Below are positions 6,884-14,030 of a DNA stretch of 16,924 bases, piece after piece. The stretch covers positions 1-16,924 of the forward strand of contig JBDKGH010000042.1 of assembly GCA_039798265.1 (NCBI GenBank), in the 5' to 3' direction. The translations under genes and the position numbers were made by a program. This DNA comes from JBDKGH01 sp039798265. Lineage in GTDB: Bacteria; Bacteroidota; Bacteroidia; Flavobacteriales_D; Sanyastnellaceae. Position 1 is the first letter of the stretch, and the number at the start of each line of letters is the position of its first letter. The notes under the pieces are model-generated. The model saw only the letters and a program-made list of their open reading frames with translations, was not told the DNA's origin and made no database searches.

Positions 6884-7222
6884 ATGAGTGAAGTTTCTAT
6901 TAAAGTAGAGATCGCAGGGCGCACTTACCCGCTCACCGTTAGCAGCCAAGAAGAAGCTGTGATCCGTCAATCTGAACAGTTGATCCAAGAGAGCATTAGC
7001 GTATTCCAGCAAAATTACGCCGTTAAGGATAAACAAGACCTTCTCGCTATGGCTGCCCTGCAGCTTACATCGCGCAAGCAAGCCGAGCAAGAACCCAAGG
7101 TCATTGAAAAAATTGTAGATCGTGTAGTAGAAGTACCGGTAGAAGTGCCAGTAGAAGTTGTTACCGATTTGTCCAACGAATTGCTGGAACTGGAAGCTAA
7201 GCTAGACGAGTTACTAGCTTAA
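6884..7222 (+). CDS. zapA: Cell division protein ZapA
   Basis: A ZapA-family protein of 112 residues, which binds and bundles FtsZ filaments at midcell. The N-terminal part matches the family: VSIKVEIAGRTYPLTV forms the opening strands. EEAVIRQSEQLIQESI and KDKQDLLAMAALQLTS form the helices that build the dimer and tetramer. After residue 75 it has an extension with a VEVPVEVPVEV tract (82-92) and a final Leu/Glu helix (LSNELLELEAKLDELL). It follows the coiled-coil gene at a 12-bp distance and precedes ribonuclease Y, an arrangement I recall as common in this phylum. An 8-bp inverted repeat covers its last codons. Confidence 0.88.
   Translation: MSEVSIKVEIAGRTYPLTVSSQEEAVIRQSEQLIQESISVFQQNYAVKDKQDLLAMAALQLTSRKQAEQEPKVIEKIVDRVVEVPVEVPVEVVTDLSNELLELEAKLDELLA
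7198..7221 (+). terminator. Possible weak terminator or 3'-end hairpin overlapping the zapA stop
   Basis: TAAGCTAG (7198-7205) is the exact reverse complement of CTAGCTTA (7214-7221), with an 8-base loop. No clean T run follows at once, but a pyrimidine-rich stretch begins at 7225. It could stabilise the mRNA end, or slow or partly stop transcription before rny. Confidence 0.35.
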
Positions 7223-7290
7223 GCCCTCATTCTTTCTTTTTCTTTAGCTCATTCTCTGACCTTCGGCAATTGGCCGCCGATGAATAACGC

Positions 7291-7302
7291 TTTGTGCCTT
7301 TG
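7291..7302 (+). promoter_or_regulatory. Tentative promoter element for ribonuclease Y
   Basis: TGCCTTTG (7295-7302) differs from TAnnTTTG only at the second base and lies 40 bases before the ATG at 7343. The same TGCCTTTG string occurs upstream of serC (11925-11932). The 120-bp gap between zapA and rny contains no gene that I can see, so an own promoter for rny is plausible. Confidence 0.3.
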
Positions 7303-7342
7303 CATCAAAGCATTTGTTTAATGTAAAATACAATACAGTACA

Positions 7343-8884
7343 ATGGAATCAATGTCCTTAGTAATTGCTGTAGTGGTTGGAGTTGCAGCAGGCGGTGGTA
7401 TCGCCTGGTTCTTACTCAACAATGTGTTGAATAAGAAAAAAGAAAGCATTCTGGCCGAAGCAGTAAAAGAAGGAGAAACCTTGAAGGAGAAAAAAATTCT
7501 TCAAGCAAAAGAGAAATTTCTCGACCTTAAAAGTCAACACGAACGCGAAGTACAAGATCGCAACAACAAACTCAAGCAAAAGGAAGACGCCGTTAAAAAC
7601 AAAGAGCGTGAACTTTCGCAACAAGTAGAAAACAACAAGCGCAAGGAAAAGGATCTTGAGGGACAAAAAGAAAACCTCAATAAACTGACCGAGATCAATC
7701 AGAAAAAATCGCAAGATCTCGACAAGTCGAATCAAAAAGCGGTAAGCCTACTTCAAGAATTGGCTGGTATGTCAGCTGAGCAAGCAAAAGCTCAATTGAT
7801 GGAACAGTTGAAAGAAGAAGCTCGAAACGCCGCTGCTGGTCAAATTCAAAGCATCGTTGATGAGGCAAAATTGAAAGCCAATCAAGAAGCGAAGAAAATT
7901 GTTATTCAAACCATTCAGCGCACAGCCGTTGAACATGCCGTAGAAAACAGCGTTTCGGTATTCAATATCGAAAACGACGAAATCAAAGGCCGTATCATTG
8001 GTCGTGAAGGTCGTAACATCCGCGCCCTTGAAGCAGCTACAGGTGTAGAAATCATTGTAGATGACACTCCTGAAGCGATCGTTCTTTCTTGCTTCGATCC
8101 TGTGCGTCGTGAAATTGCCCGTCTGTCTTTACACCAATTGGTGACCGATGGACGTATTCACCCTGCTCGTATTGAAGAAGTAGTAGCCAAGGTGCGTAAA
8201 AACATCGAAGAAGAAATTGTTGAAGTAGGTAAACGCACCTGTATCGAATTGGGTGTTCATGGTCTTCACAGCGAATTGATTCGTATGGTGGGTCGCATGA
8301 AGTACCGTTCTTCTTACGGTCAAAACTTGCTACAACACTCGCGCGAAGTAGCGAATCTCTGCGCCACTATGGCCAGCGAATTGGGATTAAATACCAAAGC
8401 CGCCAAACGCGCCGGACTTTTGCACGATATCGGAAAAGTGCCCGATGATGAAAGTGAATTACCACACGCAGTATTGGGTATGAAACTCGCCGAGAAATAT
8501 GGCGAAAAACCAGACGTGTGCAACGCTATCGGTGCTCACCATGATGAGGTGGAAATGAAAACCCTCCTCGCTCCGATCATTCAAGTGTGTGACGCCATCA
8601 GTGGTGCCCGCCCTGGTGCACGACGTGAAGTGGTGGAAGCGTATATTCAACGCTTACGCGATCTCGAAAACCTTGCCTTGGAATATCCTGGTGTTTCTAA
8701 ATCATTCGCTATTCAAGCGGGTCGCGAATTGCGCGTAATGGTGGAAGCCGATCGCGTAACCGACGAACAAGCCGATGCACTTGCTGTAACGCTTGCAAGC
8801 CGCATTGAAACCGAAATGACTTATCCTGGACAAGTGCGTGTAACCGTTATTCGCGAGAAACGCGCTGTAGGTGTTGCTCGATAA
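7343..8884 (+). CDS. rny: Ribonuclease Y
   Basis: Membrane-bound endoribonuclease that starts mRNA decay, 513 residues (B. subtilis RNase Y has about 520). Residues 4-26 are a single membrane helix. Residues 30-200 are a very Lys/Glu-rich coiled coil. The KH RNA-binding domain includes GRIIGREGRN (216-225). The HD domain has H332 (LLQHSREV), H361-D362 (LLHDIGK), H399-H400 (GAHHDEV) and D417, the expected metal ligands. The C-terminal part (TYPGQVRVTVIRE) is the conserved family ending. The ATG at 7343 places the membrane helix at the N-terminus; a second ATG three codons on is possible. It lies downstream of zapA in the same direction and ends at a strong bidirectional terminator. Confidence 0.96.
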   Translation: MESMSLVIAVVVGVAAGGGIAWFLLNNVLNKKKESILAEAVKEGETLKEKKILQAKEKFLDLKSQHEREVQDRNNKLKQKEDAVKNKERELSQQVENNKRKEKDLEGQKENLNKLTEINQKKSQDLDKSNQKAVSLLQELAGMSAEQAKAQLMEQLKEEARNAAAGQIQSIVDEAKLKANQEAKKIVIQTIQRTAVEHAVENSVSVFNIENDEIKGRIIGREGRNIRALEAATGVEIIVDDTPEAIVLSCFDPVRREIARLSLHQLVTDGRIHPARIEEVVAKVRKNIEEEIVEVGKRTCIELGVHGLHSELIRMVGRMKYRSSYGQNLLQHSREVANLCATMASELGLNTKAAKRAGLLHDIGKVPDDESELPHAVLGMKLAEKYGEKPDVCNAIGAHHDEVEMKTLLAPIIQVCDAISGARPGARREVVEAYIQRLRDLENLALEYPGVSKSFAIQAGRELRVMVEADRVTDEQADALAVTLASRIETEMTYPGQVRVTVIREKRAVGVAR

Positions 8885-8930
8885 AATAGAAAAGCAACCC
8901 ATGATCTGAATTTTGTTTTGATCAAAATAT

Positions 8931-8967
8931 AAAAAGCCGATTGAGAATACTCAATCGGCTTTTTTTC
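8931..8967. terminator. Strong bidirectional intrinsic terminator after rny
   Basis: AGCCGATTGAG (8935-8945) pairs perfectly with CTCAATCGGCT (8950-8960) around the loop AATA. A run of A bases before and seven T bases after give U-tracts on both strands. It separates rny from the convergent lipoprotein gene that ends at 8987. Confidence 0.94.
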
Positions 8968-8986
8968 TGTAGGTATTAAATGCTTG

Positions 8987-9496
8987 TTATTCGTATTTCC
9001 ACGTAAAGCTAACCTCCATTCGCAGACTTCCATCTGCATTTGTAAGCACTGCTTTGGGCTTATTTTGATAATCGAGCGGATAAATCGTAAAGTAACCCAC
9101 GTTGTCATCATCACTGATTCCATCTTTATCAAACACCTCGATGAGCATGCGCTCGGTATAGGTTTTTACCTCTAATGGCAAGGATTGAAAAAAACTAATT
9201 GCCATATCAGGGTCACATTCTTCACGCACCTCACTGGTATAAATGGGACGATCATATTGTTTGATGCGCACATATAAATCCGCCCCACCCGCCATGGGTG
9301 CCCACGAATCCCACTTCTCTCCATCTTTACCATATCGCGGAAATGATTTTACATCAATCGCCATAATAGTCATGCCTACTAATTTTTTTTGCTTGAATAC
9401 ACCTTTGCCTTCTGCTGTATTCTCAGCCCCTTTCTTGCTTTTGCATGCTCCCAAGCTCAGTGCCAACAGGAGCAAAATGATTATTCGATTGTTCAT
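8987..9496 (-). CDS. Small lipoprotein with a possible C2-like beta domain
   Basis: A 169-residue lipoprotein from the ATG at 9496; an ATG three codons upstream at 9505 is an equal alternative. The signal peptide ends in a good lipobox, SLGAC, with Cys18 lipidated. The mature part (about 38-169) is beta-rich. It shows ADLYVRIKQYDRPIYTS, then a strand RMLIEVFDKDGISDDDNVGYF. That pattern of a strand, an acidic loop (D123, D125, D129-D131) and a glycine-rich strand resembles the Ca2+ loops of C2 domains, so a Ca2+-binding membrane or surface role is possible. I recognise no enzyme motif. The gene appears to be transcribed alone from its own promoter. Confidence 0.72.
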   Translation of the reverse strand: MNNRIIILLLLALSLGACKSKKGAENTAEGKGVFKQKKLVGMTIMAIDVKSFPRYGKDGEKWDSWAPMAGGADLYVRIKQYDRPIYTSEVREECDPDMAISFFQSLPLEVKTYTERMLIEVFDKDGISDDDNVGYFTIYPLDYQNKPKAVLTNADGSLRMEVSFTWKYE

Positions 9497-9518
9497 AGAG
9501 TGCATTTCAACTGAAGAA

Positions 9519-9526
9519 CGAAGTTA
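9519..9526 (-). promoter_or_regulatory. Tentative -7 element TAACTTCG for the C2-like lipoprotein
   Basis: The minus strand reads TAACTTCG, one base from TAnnTTTG, 22 bases before the ATG at 9496. The serC promoter candidate has the same TTCG ending (TACCTTCG), which gives mild support. No -33 element was found. Confidence 0.3.
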
Positions 9527-9589
9527 TGAAGCCTTTCGGTATTTCGGCTATCAGTTTTAACACCTATTAGTTATCAAAGCAACCGAAAC

Positions 9590-9608
9590 AAAGCTCAAAT
9601 TCAGCTTT
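9590..9608. repeat. Short inverted repeat in the divergent intergenic region
   Basis: AAAGCT (9590-9595) and AGCTTT (9603-9608) are exact reverse complements separated by 7 bases. They lie 34 bp before the flippase start. The repeat might be an operator, but six pairs is near what chance gives in AT-rich DNA. Confidence 0.3.
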
Positions 9609-9641
9609 AATGAATAATCTTCGCTAAAAATTTTTCACTCC

Positions 9642-11162
9642 GTGAGTAAATCGCAAATGATCAGTGGCCTTTCCTGGAATACCCTCACCGTGGTTATTCA
9701 AGTGGTGGTGCAACTGATCTATACGGCTCTTATTGCTCGAATGATTGCCCCGCAGAGCTTTGCGCTGATGGGGATTGTTTTGAGCTTGATCGGATTTGCT
9801 GAAATCTTCTCACAAGTAGGCATCGGCCCTGCGCTCATTCAGCGCAAAGAAGTGCAACAGTCGCACATCAGTGGTGCTTTTTGGACCTCTGTTTTCCTAG
9901 GACTGGCCTTCACCCTCGGTTTTATCATCAGCGCGCCAGCCATTGCTAAGGCCTACGGTATTCCCGAGTTGAAACTCATTATCCAAGTGGTATGCACTAG
10001 CTTTACCATTTCCGCTTTGGCTGTTGTTCCTCGCAGTTTGATGATGAAGGAAATGCGGTTTAAAAATTTCTTTTTCGCCAGCATGGTGAGCATTATCGGA
10101 GGTAATCTGGTTGTTGGTCTTACACTGGCTTATTTGAAATTCGATGTATGGGCCTATGTGTGGGCGCTTTTCGCACAAAACACCCTCATGACTCTGGCCT
10201 TTTGGTACTACCATCCTATATCTATTCGTGGTGGTTGGAAATGGAGCGCGATTAAAGAACTGTTTCGATACGGTAGCGGAAGCACTTTATTCAACTCGCT
10301 TAATTACGCTGCCACCAAAATGGACGTTACCTTAGTACCACTGTTTATGCAACGCAGTATCGGTATGCCGCAGGCAGAACAGTTGCGACTTTCGGGAATG
10401 TATGAACGCAGCGCCTATGTGATTTCTCTCCCCATTACCATCATTGCCAAACTTTCTGACAGTGTGCTTTTCAGCGGCATGGCCAAAATGCAAGATGATC
10501 AAGCAAGCCTCAAACGAACCGTTCTTGTTGGCACTCACATAATGGCGGTACTCATCATTCCTGCCACTGCCTGGGTAATGGTCTTTGCTCCTGAACTCAT
10601 TCAATTATACCTAGGCCCCAATTATGCCGATGCTGCTCCCATACTTCAAGTCCTTTTTGCCGCAGTCATTTTCCGAACGCTCTCCAGACTTGCCGATGCT
10701 TTGCTTCGTGCATCCGACGCCGTTTTCATTGGCAGTTGGATAAAAGCAATTTATCTCGTGCTCATGGCGGTCGGTATTTTTTTAAGCATTCCCTTCGGAC
10801 TGGTGGCTATTGCTTGGAGCATATCTGCAACTACCCTCATTCATTACATCATGGGGCTTTACCTCTGTCGAAAATTGATTCATGTTAAACTCAGCGAACA
10901 AATTGCTGCATTGAGTAATGGTGTTCTCTTAGGCTTCCTCATGGCCTTGGTTAGTATAACTACAGCATGGATTTCTAGAGTACTCTGCCTTCCATCCTTG
11001 GCGATCTTGATCATTGGTTTGACGAGTGGACTTTTCTTCGCTGGTGCATTCATCTGGATTCGCCCGCAATTTTTAGGAAAAAAAGAAGAATCCTTGTTAT
11101 TGGTTTTACCTCTGAAATTGAGAAACCTGCGATTCATACAACGATTGATTCAGAAATTATAA
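9642..11162 (+). CDS. WzxC-like polysaccharide/lipopolysaccharide flippase (MOP superfamily)
   Basis: An integral membrane protein of 506 residues with about 12-14 hydrophobic helices, of the PST/WzxC branch of the MOP exporters. These move lipid-linked sugar units across the inner membrane for capsule, O-antigen or exopolysaccharide. The opening (SGLSWNTLTVVIQVVVQLIYTALIARMI, then VGIGPALIQRKEV) and VVPRSLMMKEMRFKNFF are typical of the family. I use the GTG at 9642; the ATG at 9657 would remove only five residues. No glycosyltransferase, polymerase or sugar-nucleotide gene is nearby, so it is an orphan flippase whose substrate cannot be inferred. A 17-bp gap separates it from the first in-frame ATG of the next gene, so co-transcription is possible. 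Confidence 0.88.
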   Translation: MSKSQMISGLSWNTLTVVIQVVVQLIYTALIARMIAPQSFALMGIVLSLIGFAEIFSQVGIGPALIQRKEVQQSHISGAFWTSVFLGLAFTLGFIISAPAIAKAYGIPELKLIIQVVCTSFTISALAVVPRSLMMKEMRFKNFFFASMVSIIGGNLVVGLTLAYLKFDVWAYVWALFAQNTLMTLAFWYYHPISIRGGWKWSAIKELFRYGSGSTLFNSLNYAATKMDVTLVPLFMQRSIGMPQAEQLRLSGMYERSAYVISLPITIIAKLSDSVLFSGMAKMQDDQASLKRTVLVGTHIMAVLIIPATAWVMVFAPELIQLYLGPNYADAAPILQVLFAAVIFRTLSRLADALLRASDAVFIGSWIKAIYLVLMAVGIFLSIPFGLVAIAWSISATTLIHYIMGLYLCRKLIHVKLSEQIAALSNGVLLGFLMALVSITTAWISRVLCLPSLAILIIGLTSGLFFAGAFIWIRPQFLGKKEESLLLVLPLKLRNLRFIQRLIQKL

Positions 11163-11188
11163 AACGGCACAATTTTTTAATGCTTTCT

Positions 11189-11196
11189 TACATTTA
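11189..11196 (+). promoter_or_regulatory. Candidate -7 element TACATTTA, 7 bp before an ATG
   Basis: TACATTTA differs from TAnnTTTG only at the last base. It sits 7 bases before the ATG at 11204, the same spacing seen at 1806-1821. It would give a leaderless transcript and favours the ATG at 11204 over the one at 11180, which lies upstream of this element. Confidence 0.35.
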
Positions 11197-11203
11197 CAGC
11201 CGT

Positions 11204-11908
11204 ATGAGAATAGTGTTGCTCGCCCTTTCATTGTTATTTAGTTCACTCTCTTCAACTGCACAAGTGAAGGTTACCATCTTTGGTGCCGACAGCTTGCCCT
11301 TTCTATTTGCAATAGATCAAAATGCCATCAATCAAGTCGCCTGCACTGAAATAACAGTCCCCTTTCAAACAATCGGCAAACACATACTACAGGCTACTCT
11401 TCCCGGCAATATTGTGCTTCAGCAAAACATTACCTGGAAATCTCCCGGTACCTATGTTTACGAAATCAAAGAAGTAAAAGGAGCACTTAAAATTGCCCTG
11501 AACTCCGAATCACTTTTGACGGCTGTGTCATCCCCCTCTCCTCTTCCAGCTCCGGTGCCCGTGGTTCTCGATAGTGTGCCTACTCCAACTCCTCCAGTTT
11601 ATAGCGGTGTCATCGGTTGCCCTGCGCCGCTCAGCGATGCCGTTTTCGATGAATTGGTGAAAACATCTCATGCTCAAAGTTTCGAATCTCGCCGCACGAC
11701 TTGGTGGATCACTCAACTCTCCAGTCAATGCTTAAAGGTCGGTCAACTCATAGCAGTTTTAAGCGATGTTGAATTAGAAGAAAACAGATTACAGCTTTTA
11801 GAAAATCTGGTGGGGAATATTTATGATCGAGATCATCTCATCAATCTTATTCCCTTGTTTTTGCTCGAAAAAAACAAGCTCAAGGCCCAAGCGATGATTT
11901 CGCGTTAA
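11204..11908 (+). CDS. Secreted DUF4476-domain protein
   Basis: The protein has 234 residues from the ATG at 11204; an in-frame ATG at 11180 would add eight. Residues 1-20 are a signal peptide ending in STAQ. Residues 21-108 form a beta-rich domain (VKVTIFGADSLPFLFAIDQ). Residues about 109-132 are a Pro/Ser-rich linker. The C-terminal 90 residues match the helical DUF4476 pattern: FDELVKTSHAQSFESRRTTW, then DVELEENRLQLLENLVGNIYDRDHLINLI and a final KLKAQAMI. DUF4476 proteins are common and uncharacterised in Bacteroidota. The layout (strand domain, flexible linker, helical domain) suggests an envelope protein with two binding modules. I would not assign a function. It precedes the serC promoter on the same strand. 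Confidence 0.8.
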   Translation: MRIVLLALSLLFSSLSSTAQVKVTIFGADSLPFLFAIDQNAINQVACTEITVPFQTIGKHILQATLPGNIVLQQNITWKSPGTYVYEIKEVKGALKIALNSESLLTAVSSPSPLPAPVPVVLDSVPTPTPPVYSGVIGCPAPLSDAVFDELVKTSHAQSFESRRTTWWITQLSSQCLKVGQLIAVLSDVELEENRLQLLENLVGNIYDRDHLINLIPLFLLEKNKLKAQAMISR

Positions 11909-11922
11909 GCTTTGTAAAATGC

Positions 11923-11952
11923 TTTGCCTTTGTCCCTTTCGTTGTACCTTCG
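11923..11952 (+). promoter_or_regulatory. Probable promoter of the serC-serA-DUF1015 operon
   Basis: TTTG (11923-11926) is followed after 18 bp by TACCTTCG (11945-11952), close to the Bacteroidota -33/-7 pair TTTG and TAnnTTTG with one mismatch at -7. The ATG of serC lies 27 bases downstream. This is the only start in the window where both elements fit. Confidence 0.5.
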
Positions 11953-11979
11953 CGCGCGAACCATATACAAACGCGTAGC

Positions 11980-13050
11980 ATGAAAAAAGTACACAATTTC
12001 AGTGCAGGTCCGAGCATATTGCCTCAGTCAGTCATTGATCAAGCTTCACAAGCCGTTAAAGAATTCGATGGCATGGGGCTTTCGCTTATCGAAATTTCTC
12101 ACCGCAGCAAAAACTTCGAAGCGGTTATCGCCGAAGCACGCCAATTGGTGAAAGATATTTTGAATCTGCCTTCACGCTATGAGGTACTCTTTTTACAAGG
12201 TGGAGCTACGCTGGCCTTTTACACCGTTCCTATGAACTTGCTTCGCGATGGAGGAAAAGCTGCTTATGCCAATACGGGTGTATGGGCAACAGGCGCTATC
12301 AAAGATGCCAAGTTAGTAGGCAACATTGATGTGGTAGCTGACTCGTCAGATAAAAACCACAGCTACATTCCCGACTTTGAAGTGGGCAATGAATATGACT
12401 ATCTCCACATCACTTCTAACAATACCATCTACGGAACACAATACCAAAGCTTCCCTAAATCAGGCTCGCCATTGGTTTGTGATATGAGCTCTGATATTTT
12501 TTCTAAAAAATTCAATGCAGAAGACTTTGCCTTGATTTATGCTGGCGCTCAAAAAAACATGGGACCTGCAGGAGCCGTAATGTACATTATTGACACCGAT
12601 CACCTGGGCAAATCAGGACGTAAACTACCTGCTTACCTCGATTTGAAAAATCATATTGACAAAGACAGTATGTCTAATACGCCTTCTGTTTTTGCTGTTT
12701 ACACTAGCATGCTTACGCTTCGTTGGATAAAAGAAAATGGCGGTCTCGAAGGTATGGAAGTGCGTAACCGTGCCAAGCGCGATTTGTTCTATACCGAACT
12801 TGACCGCAACGGTTTATTCAAAGGCCATAGTGTAGATCGCGATCGCAGCTGGATGAATGCCACCTTCACACTAACCAACGAAGCACTCGCTGCAGACTTC
12901 GATAAAATGTGGAAAGAAGCAGGCATCAGTGGTATTGCCGGTCACCGCAGCGTTGGTGGATACCGCGCATCGATGTACAATGCTCTACCGATAGAAAGTG
13001 TACAAGTATTGGTAGATGTAATGAAAGAATTCGAACGTACAAAAGGATAA
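11980..13050 (+). CDS. serC: Phosphoserine aminotransferase (EC 2.6.1.52)
   Basis: PLP enzyme of class V aminotransferases, 356 residues, cytoplasmic. It makes phosphoserine from 3-phosphohydroxypyruvate and glutamate, the second step of serine synthesis; in some bacteria it also serves PLP synthesis. Visible landmarks are the family start HNFSAGPSILP, SHRSKNFE, and the phosphate-binding LFLQGGATLAF (70-80). CDMSSDIFSKKF carries the PLP-contacting Asp. K192 in YAGAQKNMGPAG is the Schiff-base lysine, and GHRSVGGYRASMYNA binds substrate near the C-terminus. All key residues look intact. It leads a three-gene operon, 7 bp from the next gene, which supplies its substrate. Confidence 0.97.
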   Translation: MKKVHNFSAGPSILPQSVIDQASQAVKEFDGMGLSLIEISHRSKNFEAVIAEARQLVKDILNLPSRYEVLFLQGGATLAFYTVPMNLLRDGGKAAYANTGVWATGAIKDAKLVGNIDVVADSSDKNHSYIPDFEVGNEYDYLHITSNNTIYGTQYQSFPKSGSPLVCDMSSDIFSKKFNAEDFALIYAGAQKNMGPAGAVMYIIDTDHLGKSGRKLPAYLDLKNHIDKDSMSNTPSVFAVYTSMLTLRWIKENGGLEGMEVRNRAKRDLFYTELDRNGLFKGHSVDRDRSWMNATFTLTNEALAADFDKMWKEAGISGIAGHRSVGGYRASMYNALPIESVQVLVDVMKEFERTKG

Positions 13051-13057
13051 TTCCCTC

Positions 13058-14023
13058 ATGAAAATACTAGCTAACGACGGCATTGACGCTGTAGGTAAAC
13101 AACAACTAGAAGCAGCGGGTTTCACCGTTATAACAGAAAAAGTAGCTCAAGAGCAATTAGCAGCTACGCTTCATCAAGAAAATTATATAGGCCTTCTCGT
13201 TCGAAGCGCCACTACTGCGCGTGCTGAGCTCATCGATGCTTGTCCTAATCTCAAGTTCATCGGACGCGGAGGTGTAGGCATAGATAACATTGATGCTGAG
13301 TATGCACGTTCGAAAGGAGTTGTGGTATTCAACACACCTGCGAGCAGTAGCCAAAGTGTAGCCGAATTGGTTATGTCTTTAATGTTTGCTACTGTGCGTG
13401 GCGTTTATGACGCAGGTGGAAATATGCCGGCTAATGGCGCTACCCAATTCGAAGCGTTAAAAAAGAAATACGGGAAAGGAACAGAACTACGTGGGAAAAC
13501 ACTTGGCATTATCGGCTTCGGTCGCATTGGTCAATCCCTTGCATCCTACGCCTTAGGATGTGGAATGAAAGTAGTTGCTGTTGATCGTAACGACAGCATA
13601 CCTCCAGTAAAACTAACCATCGAAGGTTACGGTGAAATAAACGTCAACATTCCATGCGTTCCGATGAGCGATGTGCTGGGTCAATCTGATTTTATTTCAT
13701 TGCACGTTCCAAAACAACCGAATGGTTCAGCTGTTATTGGTGCCGATGAAATGGCTCAATTGAAGAAAGGCGTAGTATTAATCAATACCAGCCGCGGAGG
13801 TGTTATTGAAGAAAAATCGCTGATCGAATACCTCGACAATGGTCATATCGGCGCTGCGTGCCTCGATGTTTTTGTAGGAGAACCCAAACCAGACGCAGCA
13901 CTTTTAGCGCATCCAAAAGTCATTGCTACCCCACATATTGGCGCTGCTACTTTAGAAGCCCAAGAGCGCATTGGTTTGGAGATCGCCGAAAAGGTGAAAG
14001 AGATCATGACCGCCAAAGTGTAA
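13058..14023 (+). CDS. serA: D-3-phosphoglycerate dehydrogenase, short form
   Basis: NAD-dependent 2-hydroxyacid dehydrogenase of 321 residues that oxidises 3-phosphoglycerate to 3-phosphohydroxypyruvate, the first step of serine synthesis. The substrate-binding signature GRGGVGIDNID (69-79) is present. So is the Rossmann motif GFGRIG (153-158), with an acidic residue (D176) that binds the NAD ribose. The catalytic set is R246 (NTSRGG), E275 (FVGEP) and H293 (PHIGA). It ends right after the catalytic domain, so it lacks the ACT and ASB regulatory domains and should not be feedback-inhibited through an ACT domain. A loop at 181-203, around YGEINVNIPC, replaces the usual short link. It lies between serC and the DUF1015 gene with 7-bp gaps, which confirms the serine role over other hydroxyacid dehydrogenases. 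Confidence 0.95.
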   Translation: MKILANDGIDAVGKQQLEAAGFTVITEKVAQEQLAATLHQENYIGLLVRSATTARAELIDACPNLKFIGRGGVGIDNIDAEYARSKGVVVFNTPASSSQSVAELVMSLMFATVRGVYDAGGNMPANGATQFEALKKKYGKGTELRGKTLGIIGFGRIGQSLASYALGCGMKVVAVDRNDSIPPVKLTIEGYGEINVNIPCVPMSDVLGQSDFISLHVPKQPNGSAVIGADEMAQLKKGVVLINTSRGGVIEEKSLIEYLDNGHIGAACLDVFVGEPKPDAALLAHPKVIATPHIGAATLEAQERIGLEIAEKVKEIMTAKV

Positions 14024-14030
14024 CAAGCGA

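Noticed and set aside
6626..7090. Minus-strand frame of 154 codons opposite the coiled-coil gene and zapA
   Set aside because: It is a mirror of two charged helical genes; its Leu/Phe-rich product comes from complementing Glu/Lys codons.
7264..7276. Small hairpin CGGC-AATTG-GCCG before rny
   Set aside because: Four pairs only, no T-tract, and not distinguishable from chance.
7223..7342. Possible 6S RNA, which follows zapA in enterobacteria
   Set aside because: The gap is 120 bp, lacks a long central-bubble hairpin, and must also hold the rny promoter.
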